The notes: a model not told the origin generated them from the letters alone. A stretch of DNA of 64,000 bases from Oculatella sp. LEGE 06141 (GCF_015207605.1 NZ_JADEWO010000024.1:1-64000), one strand, 5' to 3'; shown: positions 27,258 to 36,746, counted from the stretch's first letter. Translations and numbers: made by a program.

Positions 27258-27833
27258 ATGAAACAGGTTGTTTTAGCCTATCAACAGTTTAATCGGTTGC
27301 CAAAGCTCATTAGAATAATGTGTTTTGGGTTTGCGATCGCCTTAGTACAAACGGGTTTTTCAATTGCTTCTCTAGTTAATTCGACAAGCGATAGAAATGG
27401 CTTTGTAAAAGCTGAAACAGTTGTACCCAAATCAATATTGGAGAAGGCAATTGCTGAGAATTCCATTGAAGGCAATGCACTAAATTCCAAAACAGTTAAA
27501 GCATTGGAAATCGTTGGTCAAGATAGCAATCTATTTGTCTTTGATTTCAACACCTCCGAGCTATGCGGGAAAGCTGGATGCTTATACTCCATCTACTCTG
27601 AAGGTGGCAATCAGTTGTTGAATACCTATCTGTTTAATAATGTGCCAGAAAGGTTTGAAGTGTTTGAGGTAAATGGTTCTGCTGAAGGATTGCCTTGTCT
27701 TCTAATTCATCAACCTGATCCTGAAAGGATGGTGGGCGAGGCTTTGATTGTCGTATCAGAGCAGTATTGCTATCAGGGTCATTCTGAAAGTTTGGTCAAG
27801 TTAATGCAGCAAAAACAATCAATTCAGCAGTAA
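27258..27833 (+). CDS. Hypothetical membrane-anchored or exported protein
   Basis: I prefer ATG 27258 (191 aa) over TTG 27228 because GGAG and AAGGG precede it. A hydrophobic helix at about residues 17-35 is followed by a small extracytoplasmic domain with four cysteines (LCGKAGCLY, LPCLLIH, EQYCYQG). No family recognised. It lies 4 nt before the coupling protein gene, so it probably belongs to the transfer apparatus. Confidence 0.5.
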   Translation: MKQVVLAYQQFNRLPKLIRIMCFGFAIALVQTGFSIASLVNSTSDRNGFVKAETVVPKSILEKAIAENSIEGNALNSKTVKALEIVGQDSNLFVFDFNTSELCGKAGCLYSIYSEGGNQLLNTYLFNNVPERFEVFEVNGSAEGLPCLLIHQPDPERMVGEALIVVSEQYCYQGHSESLVKLMQQKQSIQQ

Positions 27834-27837
27834 GCTA

Positions 27838-29691
27838 ATGTCAAATTCTTCTACCACGATCGCCACCGTTGGAACTACTACTACATCATCTACCACGTCT
27901 TCGTTGAATCGAACGTTTGACGGTTTGAAGAATGCTGGTAGCACTCAAACATGGTTGATGGTTATTGGCCTAATTATTGTCATAGCGGGGTTACAACTCT
28001 TCAGCAGCAACCAGAAAGGAAAAATCGCGACAGGGTATTGGGGGGGAGCCAAAGAGAAATCCCGTGCTCGCAAGAAAGCCAAAACGCAAATGGCAAAAGT
28101 GACCCGCAATAACGTGGCGCTTTATGTTGGAATGCCAACAGATATCAGGTCACGCTTAGAACAAGAGTGGATAGCGAAAGGGGCGATCGCCAAGAAGCCT
28201 AAGAACAGGTTTGATAAGATTATCAAGCCGTCACCCACCTTGTACCTGCCCGATGCTCAAAGAGGTACGTCTGTTGCTGGCGCGGCTGGAAGCGGCAAAA
28301 CGTTCAGCGTCATTGATCCGTTAATTCGTTCTTCGTTAGATCAGGGTTTCCCAACGATCATCTATGACTTTAAATATCCCTCCCAGACGAAGCGGGCTGT
28401 TGCCTATGCAATGAAACGAGGCTATACGGTTCGAGTCTTTGCTCCAGGCTTCCCAGAGAGCGAAATTTGTAACCCTCTTGATCTGATTCGGAATGAAGAA
28501 GATGCTGTTGCAGCAGGGCAGTTCTCGCAAGTGGTCAGCAAAAACTTCGATCGCACGGGCGGCAGTAGTGGCAGTGGTGACAAGTTTTTTGAAGAAGCTG
28601 GAGATAACTTGGTTGAAGGAATCTTGCTTGTCACAAAAGCCATTGCCACGCTGACAAAGCAAACTCAATACTGCGATCTGATGATGGCTCAGGCGATCCT
28701 CAGCTTGGGCGATTTGCCACACCGTTTAGAAGCTGCAACTAATAACGGAACTTTAAAGGTTTGGACGACGCGACCGTTAAGTCAAGTCGTCTCGGTCAAG
28801 GACAGCGAGAAAACGGTTGCCGGAATCATTGGAACTGCACAACGGTTGTTTCTTCGCTTCTTAAAGAAGGATTTTATTGGTGCCTTTTGTGGGCAGACGA
28901 CGCTACCCCTTGATATTGATGGCAAGCAGCTTGTTATCTTTGGCCTCGATCGCAACAACCGAGATATCGTTGGCCCGTTGTTGGCAGCCATTCTTCACAT
29001 GATTATTGCTCGGAATGTATCGAGAACAGTTCCCCGGAAAGATCCACTGGTTGTGGTGCTCGACGAACTTCCAACACTCTACTTGCCTCAATTGGTGAAT
29101 TGGCTCAATGAAAACCGAGAAGATGGCTTTTGTGGAATTTTGGGGTATCAGAACATTGCACAGCTAGAAAAAGTGTATGGGAAGGAACTCGCTAGAGCGA
29201 TTTTTGGAGGTACGGCCTGTAAGTTTCTGTTTAATCCCCAGGATGGTGAGTCGGCCAAGATTTTTGCCGATTACTTAGGGGAGCAAGAGGTCGAGTTCAA
29301 GTCAAAATCTCGTAGCTATGGCAAAGGAGGTGGATCTCGGAGCACTAACGACAATCGGCAAAAGCGCCATTTGATTGAGCCGTCGCAAATGCTAAAGCTC
29401 AAGACAGGTCGAGCTGTGGTAATTAATCCAGCCTATGAACGTGGAAAAGAAGCCTACGTTCCGCTGCTCCAATCCATTAAGGTGCCCCAGGAAGATATAG
29501 ACGAAATGGCCTGGGCAGAGCAAATGTGGGACATCGTTCGCGCTCGATTGATTGAGCAAAATCGCAACGTTGTTTCAGATGATGCTCGACGAGAGCAATT
29601 TGAGATACGCCAACGGTTAGCAGAGGAGCTATTTCCTTTGCCTGCCGAACCATCTGAATCTGGTTTCGCATCATTATCTGATGCATTTTAA
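27838..29691 (+). CDS. VirD4/TraG/TraD-type coupling protein (T4CP)
   Basis: A 617-residue ATPase that links the relaxosome to the secretion channel. One N-terminal membrane helix (residues 38-56) precedes a Walker A AGAAGSGKT near 149 and a Walker B VVVLDELP near 401, with an intervening QTTLPLDIDGKQLVIFGLDR segment and a TraM-recognition-like C-terminus (GYQNIAQLEKVYG). It has only one membrane helix rather than the usual two. It follows the T4SS genes directly. Confidence 0.9.
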   Translation: MSNSSTTIATVGTTTTSSTTSSLNRTFDGLKNAGSTQTWLMVIGLIIVIAGLQLFSSNQKGKIATGYWGGAKEKSRARKKAKTQMAKVTRNNVALYVGMPTDIRSRLEQEWIAKGAIAKKPKNRFDKIIKPSPTLYLPDAQRGTSVAGAAGSGKTFSVIDPLIRSSLDQGFPTIIYDFKYPSQTKRAVAYAMKRGYTVRVFAPGFPESEICNPLDLIRNEEDAVAAGQFSQVVSKNFDRTGGSSGSGDKFFEEAGDNLVEGILLVTKAIATLTKQTQYCDLMMAQAILSLGDLPHRLEAATNNGTLKVWTTRPLSQVVSVKDSEKTVAGIIGTAQRLFLRFLKKDFIGAFCGQTTLPLDIDGKQLVIFGLDRNNRDIVGPLLAAILHMIIARNVSRTVPRKDPLVVVLDELPTLYLPQLVNWLNENREDGFCGILGYQNIAQLEKVYGKELARAIFGGTACKFLFNPQDGESAKIFADYLGEQEVEFKSKSRSYGKGGGSRSTNDNRQKRHLIEPSQMLKLKTGRAVVINPAYERGKEAYVPLLQSIKVPQEDIDEMAWAEQMWDIVRARLIEQNRNVVSDDARREQFEIRQRLAEELFPLPAEPSESGFASLSDAF

Positions 29692-29704
29692 GGAGGGATA
29701 GAAC

Positions 29705-30019
29705 GTGATAAGAGTCTTCTCAGAGAGTGCCGATGTTGTTTTAAGTCAACATCCACAATGGCAGTCGGCTGTTAGTGACGCATTACTCTTAGGTCAATGG
29801 CCTGCGGAGCGATCGCCCATCTGCGTTGAAGTTTTTGATCAAAGTGGCTTGCTATCAGGGCAAATCTACGATCATTTTTACACCGTGATGTTGCCCAAGA
29901 ACCATCGCTCCCAGTTTCAAGCCTGGTGCTTTGATGGGGAACTGGTGTGTTTGCTTGTTGGAAAGGAGATTGTTATCGATCGCCTTCAGGACTTAGACCA
30001 TCCTTTAACTCAGGGGTAG
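29705..30019 (+). CDS. Small acidic protein, paralog of the 12508 product
   Basis: The start is a GTG at 29705 (104 aa) with GGAGGGAT upstream. It shares with the 12508 product an HPQWQSAVSDALLL-type N-terminus, a CVEVF centre and a DGELVCLLV...IDRL end. It stands immediately (6 nt) before the 30026 modular protein, as its paralog does before the 12874 gene. Function unknown; partner or chaperone of the large protein is inferred. Confidence 0.6.
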   Translation: MIRVFSESADVVLSQHPQWQSAVSDALLLGQWPAERSPICVEVFDQSGLLSGQIYDHFYTVMLPKNHRSQFQAWCFDGELVCLLVGKEIVIDRLQDLDHPLTQG

Positions 30020-30025
30020 TAAATT

Positions 30026-31636
30026 ATGCTGGCACATCAAAGCGACGCTGAACGAATTCAACGACTGTATGCTGAGTTTGCTCTAAGGTTTCAAAAAGCC
30101 TTTGGTGATTTCTTAGAGGCTTCAATCAATGCCGACCAAAAAATAGAGAGAGACGAGGAACACAAGAGCGATCAACCTCCTGCACTAGAATCTCTTCCAG
30201 ACGACATCAAAATAAAAGTCAAAGACGGCGCAAACGAACGAATCGTTTATGGCACATCGTCCAAGGGTGTGTTTGTTGATGAAGTCTCAGGTAATCCAGG
30301 CTTGATTGATGCGTTAAACGTGCGCCTTCAGCAACCTGTATCATCGGATGTCGATCGCCAAGACTATGGCAGCAAACACGCCAAAATCTTAATTACTGCT
30401 CCTGATAAGTCCGAGTTGTTTCGTCAAGAAGCAGATGGAAACATAACGGTTAATGAAATCCAGTTTCCACCACCAGAACGAGCACAGACCGTTCAACCCA
30501 TTGTGACAGAACCCTCCAGTGTTGCGTCTATCACTGATCCTGTCTCTAAAGAAGAGATAGATGATGGGTGGAATGTCTGGGAAAGGCTAATCGAGGATAG
30601 TACAGCACCTGTGAATCTAGATGCAACAGCCTCGGCGTGGAGGGAGCAACCCTCGTTTGTTGAGATCTATTCGTCCGTCATACCAAAGGACAAACAAACT
30701 GGAGTATCCGCCATCACTCAAGCTCTCCAGGATGTGCCTGAGACCGAAACAGTAGCGAAGCTAAGGCTTGCAACAGCCCAGATGGAAAAAGGGCTTGAGA
30801 GTCAACAAACAGCACCACCTAGCCCGGAAAAAGCAGTGCTGGAGCACTTGGTTGAGCAACGGATGCAGACAGCACAAGATCCAGGTGGATGGGCCATCTT
30901 CTCTAAGATTGGCAAAGGGCTTGAAGCACTACAAAACTGGTGGGAACAACGGAATGCCGCTGCAACCATTAGTAAATTTGCCAACACGATTGACTTGCCT
31001 CCAGGTGAATCGTATGAGTCTGCTGATTACACACTGTCTCGAGCACGAGACGATGGCTCATTCACTTTGAGCGATCGTGAAGGTAATGCTGTTCTCAGTT
31101 TTAATAGGCTGCTGGGGGTGCCTATCATTGATTCTGAAAAAACGAATCTGGATGCAGGCCACCTTTATCAAATCAATCGGCTAGCCGCTGAGCTAAAACA
31201 ACAACAAACACCTTCTGGAGCATTTTTAGATCGGGATGTTGATAGAACTGCAATGTCAGCTCAAGTCAATCAAGCTATTCAAACTCTTCGGAGTTACGCC
31301 GATGCTCAACCAAATAAAACTGCAAGTTTCACGGGTGGGCCGAAAGACTTCAGTTGGCAGGTTGACCCACAAGGTGTTGTTAAAGTAGGCATTCCCAAGG
31401 ATGGGAAGCTTCAAGCTTTAATTCATGCTAATGGCGGTTCTGTACAGATTAGCCCTGACCTCGATCGCAAGCTTATTTCATCTCTTACAAATCGTCTTGC
31501 GATCGTGCGTAATGTAGCTCAATCCCAATCAGTTCAGCAGGAGCCATCACATCAGAAAGTGGTTCCTTTAAACAGCGGGGGGCGCGTAGGTGGGAACGTT
31601 CCGACTCGTAAAGCAACAGCGAATATGGAGCTTTAG
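30026..31636 (+). CDS. Modular plasmid protein, paralog of the 12874 product
   Basis: A 536-residue hydrophilic protein. Beta modules recur: IKIKVKDGANERIVYGTSS near 70, KILITAPDKSELFRQEADG near 115, SADYTLSRARDDGSFTLSD near 330, and FSWQVDPQGVVKVGIPKDG near 440. The last two align with modules in the 12874 product and the final one also with the 15199 product. It sits between VirD4 and the AAA ATPase in the transfer operon. No enzymatic motif or membrane helix is seen. Confidence 0.55.
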   Translation: MLAHQSDAERIQRLYAEFALRFQKAFGDFLEASINADQKIERDEEHKSDQPPALESLPDDIKIKVKDGANERIVYGTSSKGVFVDEVSGNPGLIDALNVRLQQPVSSDVDRQDYGSKHAKILITAPDKSELFRQEADGNITVNEIQFPPPERAQTVQPIVTEPSSVASITDPVSKEEIDDGWNVWERLIEDSTAPVNLDATASAWREQPSFVEIYSSVIPKDKQTGVSAITQALQDVPETETVAKLRLATAQMEKGLESQQTAPPSPEKAVLEHLVEQRMQTAQDPGGWAIFSKIGKGLEALQNWWEQRNAAATISKFANTIDLPPGESYESADYTLSRARDDGSFTLSDREGNAVLSFNRLLGVPIIDSEKTNLDAGHLYQINRLAAELKQQQTPSGAFLDRDVDRTAMSAQVNQAIQTLRSYADAQPNKTASFTGGPKDFSWQVDPQGVVKVGIPKDGKLQALIHANGGSVQISPDLDRKLISSLTNRLAIVRNVAQSQSVQQEPSHQKVVPLNSGGRVGGNVPTRKATANMEL

Positions 31637-31641
31637 CCGCA

Positions 31642-33255
31642 ATGAATAACGAACTTAACACCTATATTGATGCAGGGCATAACGTGATCTCCCTGCAAAC
31701 TCAACTGATTGAACGAACTCGCACAATTGATGAGTTGCGTGACATTGCCCGTCAACGGCAGTTGCCGTGCTACCTCTGGAATCTTGGATCGGGACGATTG
31801 CAGCTTATTGAATCTGTAGCTGATTGCCAGAATGACGTAACAGCGATCGAGCAATTCCAAGAGGTAGACCCACTCCAGCTTCTAGAGTTTCTAGGAAAGG
31901 ATGGGAATCAGGCCATCTTCGTTCTGGAAGACCTTCATCCTTTTCTAGAGACTCATTCCAATGAGATTCACTCTCGAATTGCCACAGAACGCTTGAAGTC
32001 GCAAATCGTTAATATTGTTCAGTATTGGCGGGGTAAATTCACTTACTTGATCCTATTGGGATGTAGAGGTGTTGATTTGCCAGAAGCACTAACCTATTTG
32101 GTTCCAGAGATTAGGAACCCTTTGCCGGATTATCAATCCAGACGGTTGGCAATATTGCAATTCTTACACTTATATAGATTGCACATAGACTCCGAGCTGC
32201 TCTCATCCTTGTTTTTGTCATCTGGCGGCCTAACTATTGAAGAGATCAAACAAGGATTGCGGCTAATTGAGGCTAGAACTGGATGTGGCCTGAGTGGTGA
32301 AACTTTAGTAAAGGGAATGATCGATTATAAAATCGATCGCCTCAAGGCATTCAACCTCAGCTTTACCGATCGCCCATCAGTAAGTAACTTCGGAGGCATG
32401 GATCAGATTCGCACGGCGATCGCGTCCGTGAAGCAGTATTACACGCCCCAAGCACGAGAAATGAAGATTCCCTTGCCGAAGGGATGGCTATTAGTTGGGC
32501 CTCCGGGAACAGGAAAAACTTTTGTCTCCCAGTTCTGTGCCTCAATTCTGAATTTTCCAATGATTAGCGTTGATACCGGAGCGATTGCGGCTGAAGGTGC
32601 CTCTTATCTGCGCCGATTGGTCGATCGCATTGAAGCAGCTCAACCAGCCGTTGTGTATTTCGATGAACTAGACAAGCTTTTTCCAGATCCAGGTGTTCCC
32701 AGCGATGTAACGCAACGCCAGGTGCTTGGTTTTTTATTGACGTGGCTGCAAAGCAAGAAAAGTGAAACGTTCGTGATTGCAACCCTCAACCGCCTAGATT
32801 CCTTACCACCAGAGCTGACCCGTCTTGGTCGCTTTGATGAAATTTTCTATGTTGGGTTTCCCAATGACGGAGAGCGCAAGGAGATTTTGCATTTGCATCT
32901 GGCTCGATTCGATTCTCGCTACCGCAATGGGGGTGATCCACTGTCGATTAAGGATTGGCGGATTATCCTCAGCAATACCGTGAACTGCACTGGGGCTGAA
33001 CTCTCTGTTCTAATCGAAAAAGCAGCAGGACAACAGTTTTGCGAGGGAAGAAATAAGTTTGAACTAGGGCTAGAAGAGATATTAGCGGCTCGATCAGAAA
33101 TCACTCCACTTTACATTCGTGATACCGATCGAATTCTCCGTATTGAAAATGTTGCCAAACATGTGGCGAAACCTGCTTCATCTCCAGATAATTCAATTTT
33201 TGCCCCACCAGTCATGACGCTGTGGGGTCAAGGCTTAGAGCCTAGCTCATCGTAA
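31642..33255 (+). CDS. AAA+ ATPase, Ycf46-like
   Basis: A 537-residue protein. The N-terminal domain (NELNTYIDAGHNVISLQTQ and QLPCYLWNLGSGRLQLIES) is typical of cyanobacterial/plastid Ycf46-type proteins. The AAA module has a Walker A GPPGTGKT near 285, a Walker B VVYFDELDKLF near 338 and a second-region LTRLGRFDEIF arginine finger near 395. It is the last gene of the transfer operon. No VirB11 is present, so this could supply an extra motor function (inference). Confidence 0.8.
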   Translation: MNNELNTYIDAGHNVISLQTQLIERTRTIDELRDIARQRQLPCYLWNLGSGRLQLIESVADCQNDVTAIEQFQEVDPLQLLEFLGKDGNQAIFVLEDLHPFLETHSNEIHSRIATERLKSQIVNIVQYWRGKFTYLILLGCRGVDLPEALTYLVPEIRNPLPDYQSRRLAILQFLHLYRLHIDSELLSSLFLSSGGLTIEEIKQGLRLIEARTGCGLSGETLVKGMIDYKIDRLKAFNLSFTDRPSVSNFGGMDQIRTAIASVKQYYTPQAREMKIPLPKGWLLVGPPGTGKTFVSQFCASILNFPMISVDTGAIAAEGASYLRRLVDRIEAAQPAVVYFDELDKLFPDPGVPSDVTQRQVLGFLLTWLQSKKSETFVIATLNRLDSLPPELTRLGRFDEIFYVGFPNDGERKEILHLHLARFDSRYRNGGDPLSIKDWRIILSNTVNCTGAELSVLIEKAAGQQFCEGRNKFELGLEEILAARSEITPLYIRDTDRILRIENVAKHVAKPASSPDNSIFAPPVMTLWGQGLEPSSS

Positions 33256-33422
33256 ATGGGATATGGATGGTGACAAAGCATTCTTGCTGAGGCGATCGCG
33301 TTCACTGTGATGAATCACACCAACAGACACTGCTATGTTAAGACTCTGAACATACGGAACCATTGTTGAATTTATATCAATGATTCTGTATATTGATGCG
33401 ATTGTGATTGAAGTTAGTCATG

Positions 33423-33428
33423 TATAAT
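33423..33428 (+). promoter_or_regulatory. Possible -10 element (TATAAT) for the oxygenase gene
   Basis: A consensus TATAAT lies about 90 nt before the ATG at 33517 in a 261-bp gene-free gap. No good -35 is at 16-18 nt; a TTGTGA is at a 15-nt spacing. An ATCAAT...ATTGAT inverted repeat lies just upstream, near 33376-33396. Confidence 0.3.
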
Positions 33429-33516
33429 CGGGAGATCAGGTAATTAGCATTCTACAAAGACTAGGCTCCAAAGATATTTCTCATTGTGTTTTTTCTTTCA
33501 TCCTCGATAAGGACTT

Positions 33517-34482
33517 ATGAACAAACCCTCTGATATCTTGAGACTAGATCTGAGTTCCGACGATCTGGTCTCAATTGAATGCCTGTTGTCAAAGCTTCAG
33601 ACAATTTATAAATCGGTAGAGGAATGGACTTTCCTTGAGGAAGTCAGGACGTTAACGAAGAAATTACCTGTAACGGTGCAGGACTTCCTGTCTGAGTTTC
33701 AAAGCAGCTCAGCACCTGTATGCCTAATTTCTGGGTATCAGGTAAACGATGCCGAGATTGGGCTGACACCAGAGGACTGGACTAAAAGAGATTCTTCGCT
33801 GCCAGCGTTGCTGAGAGTCGATCTCTTGTTTGTCTTGCTCAGCTCCATGTTGGGCGAGGTTTTTACCTGGCAATCAGAACAAAAAGGGCATCTAATTAAC
33901 GATGTTTTCCCTATAAAAAAACACAAAGACCAACAGATCAGCACGGGAGCCTGTCAGCCTATCTATTGGCATACTGAAGATGCTTTTCTGGTTGATGGTT
34001 CGAGACCTAAATATTTGGGTCTGTTTTGTATTCGCAATTCTGATGTTGCAACGACAGTTGGCTCAGTTTCTAAAGCGGTTTCAAGCCTTCCGCTGAAAGT
34101 ACAAAAGGTCTTGTCTGAGAGACGGTTTTTAATCTCTCCAGACGAAGCCCATATTGAGGGTGACTCCGTTAAGCATCCTCGCGTTAGGAAAGCTATTGTA
34201 GAGCGCGAAAGGGTAGCAATAATATCTAGAGAAGACGAAAAATTGGTGGTTCGTCTTGATCCATATTTCACAAAATGTCTCGACGCTGAAGCCGAGTCTG
34301 CAATGAAAAGCCTAGTTGCAGCTATAGATTCAGATCTCGGTCAGCAAGTCTTAGAGCCAGGTCATTGCATGTTTTTGAAGAACGACCTTGGCGTTGATGT
34401 TGCTGTTCATGGCCGACAAAGCTTCTCTCCATCCTTTAATGGATACGATCGCTGGTGTTTACGCTCTCGCGTTAGCAATTGA
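33517..34482 (+). CDS. Fe(II)/2-oxoglutarate-dependent oxygenase, clavaminate synthase / VioC-AsnO-like (TauD family)
   Basis: A 321-residue enzyme with the family's metal triad: H152 and E154 in YWHTEDAF, and distal H298 with R300 for 2-oxoglutarate in VAVHGRQSFSPSF. The LGEVFTWQSEQKGHLINDVF block and the FNGYDRWCLR end match free amino-acid beta-hydroxylases such as AsnO, VioC and related guanidino-amino-acid hydroxylases. The substrate is probably an amino acid or derivative, but which one is unclear. It heads the metabolic island. Confidence 0.8.
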   Translation: MNKPSDILRLDLSSDDLVSIECLLSKLQTIYKSVEEWTFLEEVRTLTKKLPVTVQDFLSEFQSSSAPVCLISGYQVNDAEIGLTPEDWTKRDSSLPALLRVDLLFVLLSSMLGEVFTWQSEQKGHLINDVFPIKKHKDQQISTGACQPIYWHTEDAFLVDGSRPKYLGLFCIRNSDVATTVGSVSKAVSSLPLKVQKVLSERRFLISPDEAHIEGDSVKHPRVRKAIVERERVAIISREDEKLVVRLDPYFTKCLDAEAESAMKSLVAAIDSDLGQQVLEPGHCMFLKNDLGVDVAVHGRQSFSPSFNGYDRWCLRSRVSN

Positions 34483-34492
34483 GGAAAATGAT

Positions 34493-35020
34493 ATGCCTTG
34501 TCCCCTCACGTTCCCTCCGTTGACATTGCTTCAACAAAGAGAATATAAAACCAAAGGATATCTTCGCTTGTATGCAGTTTTTTCCAGTTTGGAAGAATTG
34601 CGACTGATAGAGGAATGTCAGCAAAGCTTTGTTAGTGGTGTGCCAGAAACCTTCAAAAGAATAGGCAATGACATTCGCCTAATGTCTCGATTAGAGAGCC
34701 TTTTCGATTTCGATTGTCAGATTCAGTGTACGGAAGCTGAATTATTTGTCATTGAACCTAATACGTATCCAAATAGCATTCATCGGGAAGCAAGGTCGAC
34801 AAGTCTTGTGGAAGTTGGCCTTGCTGTTGATTATTCTGCTAAAACCGATGACGGAGCAATGGAAATATTTCCTTCATCCCACCTGTATCCGGTTAAGAAA
34901 GGAACTGTAGTTCGCCTAACTTCAGGGGATTTAATTGTCTTCCATCCGGGGTTATCTTATCGATTCCTTCCCAACCGTTCCTCTCGTTCCAGGTCGATGA
35001 TTTTCCTATCCTTCGCCTGA
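34493..35020 (+). CDS. PhyH-like (phytanoyl-CoA dioxygenase-type) oxygenase, divergent
   Basis: I use ATG 34493 (175 aa), 11 nt after the previous stop, with GAGGA upstream. An upstream ATG at 34388 would overlap the preceding gene by about 95 nt. The C-terminal half has the cupin-fold pattern GAMEIFPSSHLYP, TSGDLIVFHPGLSYRF and NRSSRSRSM seen in PhyH-type non-heme iron enzymes. A clear HxD metal motif is not obvious, so activity is uncertain; it may be a degenerate partner of the adjoining oxygenase. Confidence 0.55.
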   Translation: MPCPLTFPPLTLLQQREYKTKGYLRLYAVFSSLEELRLIEECQQSFVSGVPETFKRIGNDIRLMSRLESLFDFDCQIQCTEAELFVIEPNTYPNSIHREARSTSLVEVGLAVDYSAKTDDGAMEIFPSSHLYPVKKGTVVRLTSGDLIVFHPGLSYRFLPNRSSRSRSMIFLSFA

Positions 35021-35139
35021 GTTTAAAGATTTCATCAAGTGAACTTTATCGTGAGCCTTATGTAGATAATTTATGCTATGTAGGGATTAAGGGAGCAGCC
35101 TACCAATCTTTCACAAACGGATCTAAAAGTGAGTGTTAA

Positions 35140-36177
35140 ATGGCTTCCCCTTCTTACAATCGTCGCCAAGCTTTGTGTCTGATGGGTGGGGCGGCTGCAA
35201 GCAGCTTCTTACATGCTTGTAGCCCCTTCTCAACTAGATCGACCTACCGTTCTCCGAAAAGAGAAAGCCTGAATTCACTACGTATAAATGCAGGAGTGAC
35301 TACCTGGATTGGGAATAGCGCTCTTTATATAGCTAAGGAAAAAGGTTTTTTTAGTGATGCTGGGTTAGAGCTAAATATCCGCAAATTCAATGTCGTAGCA
35401 GATTCGTTTCCTGGATTTGATGTCGGTCAGATCCAGCTTATCCCTCCAGTCACTTCAGAAATTGTTGCATTGGCAGCAAATCAGTCCGACTTTCGTATTG
35501 TTGCTATGATGGATCTCTCATCTGGAGGCGACGCGATTCTAGCGCGGAATAGTATTGACGATATTCAATCCTTTAAGGGCAAGAGAGTTGCTGTCACGAA
35601 AGGAGGTGTTAGCCACTTCTTCCTGCTTCAGGTTTTAGAAGATGCAGGCTTAACTGAAGCCGAGGTTGGCATCCTCGATATAGAACCGGAGGTGGCTGCT
35701 CGCGCCTATGAAGCTGGAAGCGTAGATATCGTATGTACCTACTCTCCATTTCTAGAGAAGGCAAATGTAGCGCAACCAGACGGGCGCATTATTTACGACA
35801 CATCTCAGAAGCCGACAGCAATTGCTGATGCGTATGTGTTCAGCGCACAGTTTATAGAGGAGAACTATCGTGCAGTTGAAGGCTTTGTGAGTGGCATTTT
35901 CAAAGCATTAGATTTCCTCGTCTCTAATAGAGATGATGCCTTGGCGATCGCTGCTGAACCTTTGGGTATCCTCCCAGACGAGCTAGATGTTCAGCTCCAA
36001 GGAATTGTGTTGCCTGATCGTCAGATGAATTTGGATATGCTGGCTAATCCCCAAAGTGATCTCTACTTGCTGAAGTCCCTCTCAGCAATGTCCTATTTTT
36101 TGCAAAAGCAAGGACAGGTGGCAACCCTGCCAAACCTGTCCAATATCATTGATACTCGTTTTATTTCTAATTTCTAA
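35140..36177 (+). CDS. SsuA/TauA/NMT1-like substrate-binding lipoprotein (copy 1)
   Basis: A 345-residue binding protein. The N-terminus has RRQAL and a lipobox LHAC (C27), pointing to Tat export and lipidation. The fold markers are TTWIGNSALYIAKEKGFFSDAGL, DDIQSFKGKRVAVTKGGVSHF, and EVAARAYEAGSVDIVCTYSPF. It is related to two further copies at 37149 and 38262, but more diverged. No ABC permease or ATPase is encoded nearby, so it must use a transporter encoded elsewhere or act as a sensor. Taurine, nitrate, pyrimidine or amine ligands occur in this family. Confidence 0.8.
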   Translation: MASPSYNRRQALCLMGGAAASSFLHACSPFSTRSTYRSPKRESLNSLRINAGVTTWIGNSALYIAKEKGFFSDAGLELNIRKFNVVADSFPGFDVGQIQLIPPVTSEIVALAANQSDFRIVAMMDLSSGGDAILARNSIDDIQSFKGKRVAVTKGGVSHFFLLQVLEDAGLTEAEVGILDIEPEVAARAYEAGSVDIVCTYSPFLEKANVAQPDGRIIYDTSQKPTAIADAYVFSAQFIEENYRAVEGFVSGIFKALDFLVSNRDDALAIAAEPLGILPDELDVQLQGIVLPDRQMNLDMLANPQSDLYLLKSLSAMSYFLQKQGQVATLPNLSNIIDTRFISNF

Positions 36178-36746
36178 CGAAGTCCAAACCCCTGTCCTTT
36201 AAGAAATTCTTCCCAAAATAAATCCAACAGATTCTTCTCATCAGTTGGGGTCTCTGCATTGTAGGGAAAAATGCTTGGTGGTTTTGCGTTCAACTTAACT
36301 TTTTGACCTTCCCTCTCTACAAAGAGGACGGCAGAGCATCTATGTCGTTTAATATCGTTTCCTTGAATAAAAATAATTTCTTCCCGGTCGGGATGGTTTT
36401 CAATACCTCCAACTTCTTGTAGCTGGTCATCCGTCACGGTATTGTCAACCATAAAAGCCCCGTACCAAAGGAATACACAGATCAAGCCTGTGTATTTTCT
36501 GGCGCTTTTGGCGCTTTTACCCAATGCTCGAATTATCCTCTCTCTTGCCTGTTGGTCGTCAAACCTGAGTGGAACATCAGGTCTTCCGGTCACAATCCCT
36601 TGAGCTGTTGTTTTGAACTCTCCATCTTTCCCGTAAATGAGGAAAAGTTTTGGAATATCAAAGACGTATGCTTCCTCCTGAATCAGTTTTAGGCAAGACT
36701 GAACTTGCTTAGAAAGCAAGTCGTTGACTAGATCACTTTGCTCCAT
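36174..36746 (-). CDS. Hypothetical protein between binding-protein genes
   Basis: A 190-residue soluble protein with no family I recognise. It has an alpha/beta look with LFLIYGKDGEFKTTAQGIV near 35, a Lys/Arg-rich segment near 75-85, and CVFLWYGAFMVDNTVTDDQL near 95-115. It is opposite in strand to its neighbours and overlaps the stop of the first binding protein by 4 bp. It interrupts an otherwise co-oriented island, so it may be an insertion. Confidence 0.55.
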   Translation of the reverse strand: MEQSDLVNDLLSKQVQSCLKLIQEEAYVFDIPKLFLIYGKDGEFKTTAQGIVTGRPDVPLRFDDQQARERIIRALGKSAKSARKYTGLICVFLWYGAFMVDNTVTDDQLQEVGGIENHPDREEIIFIQGNDIKRHRCSAVLFVEREGQKVKLNAKPPSIFPYNAETPTDEKNLLDLFWEEFLKGQGFGLR

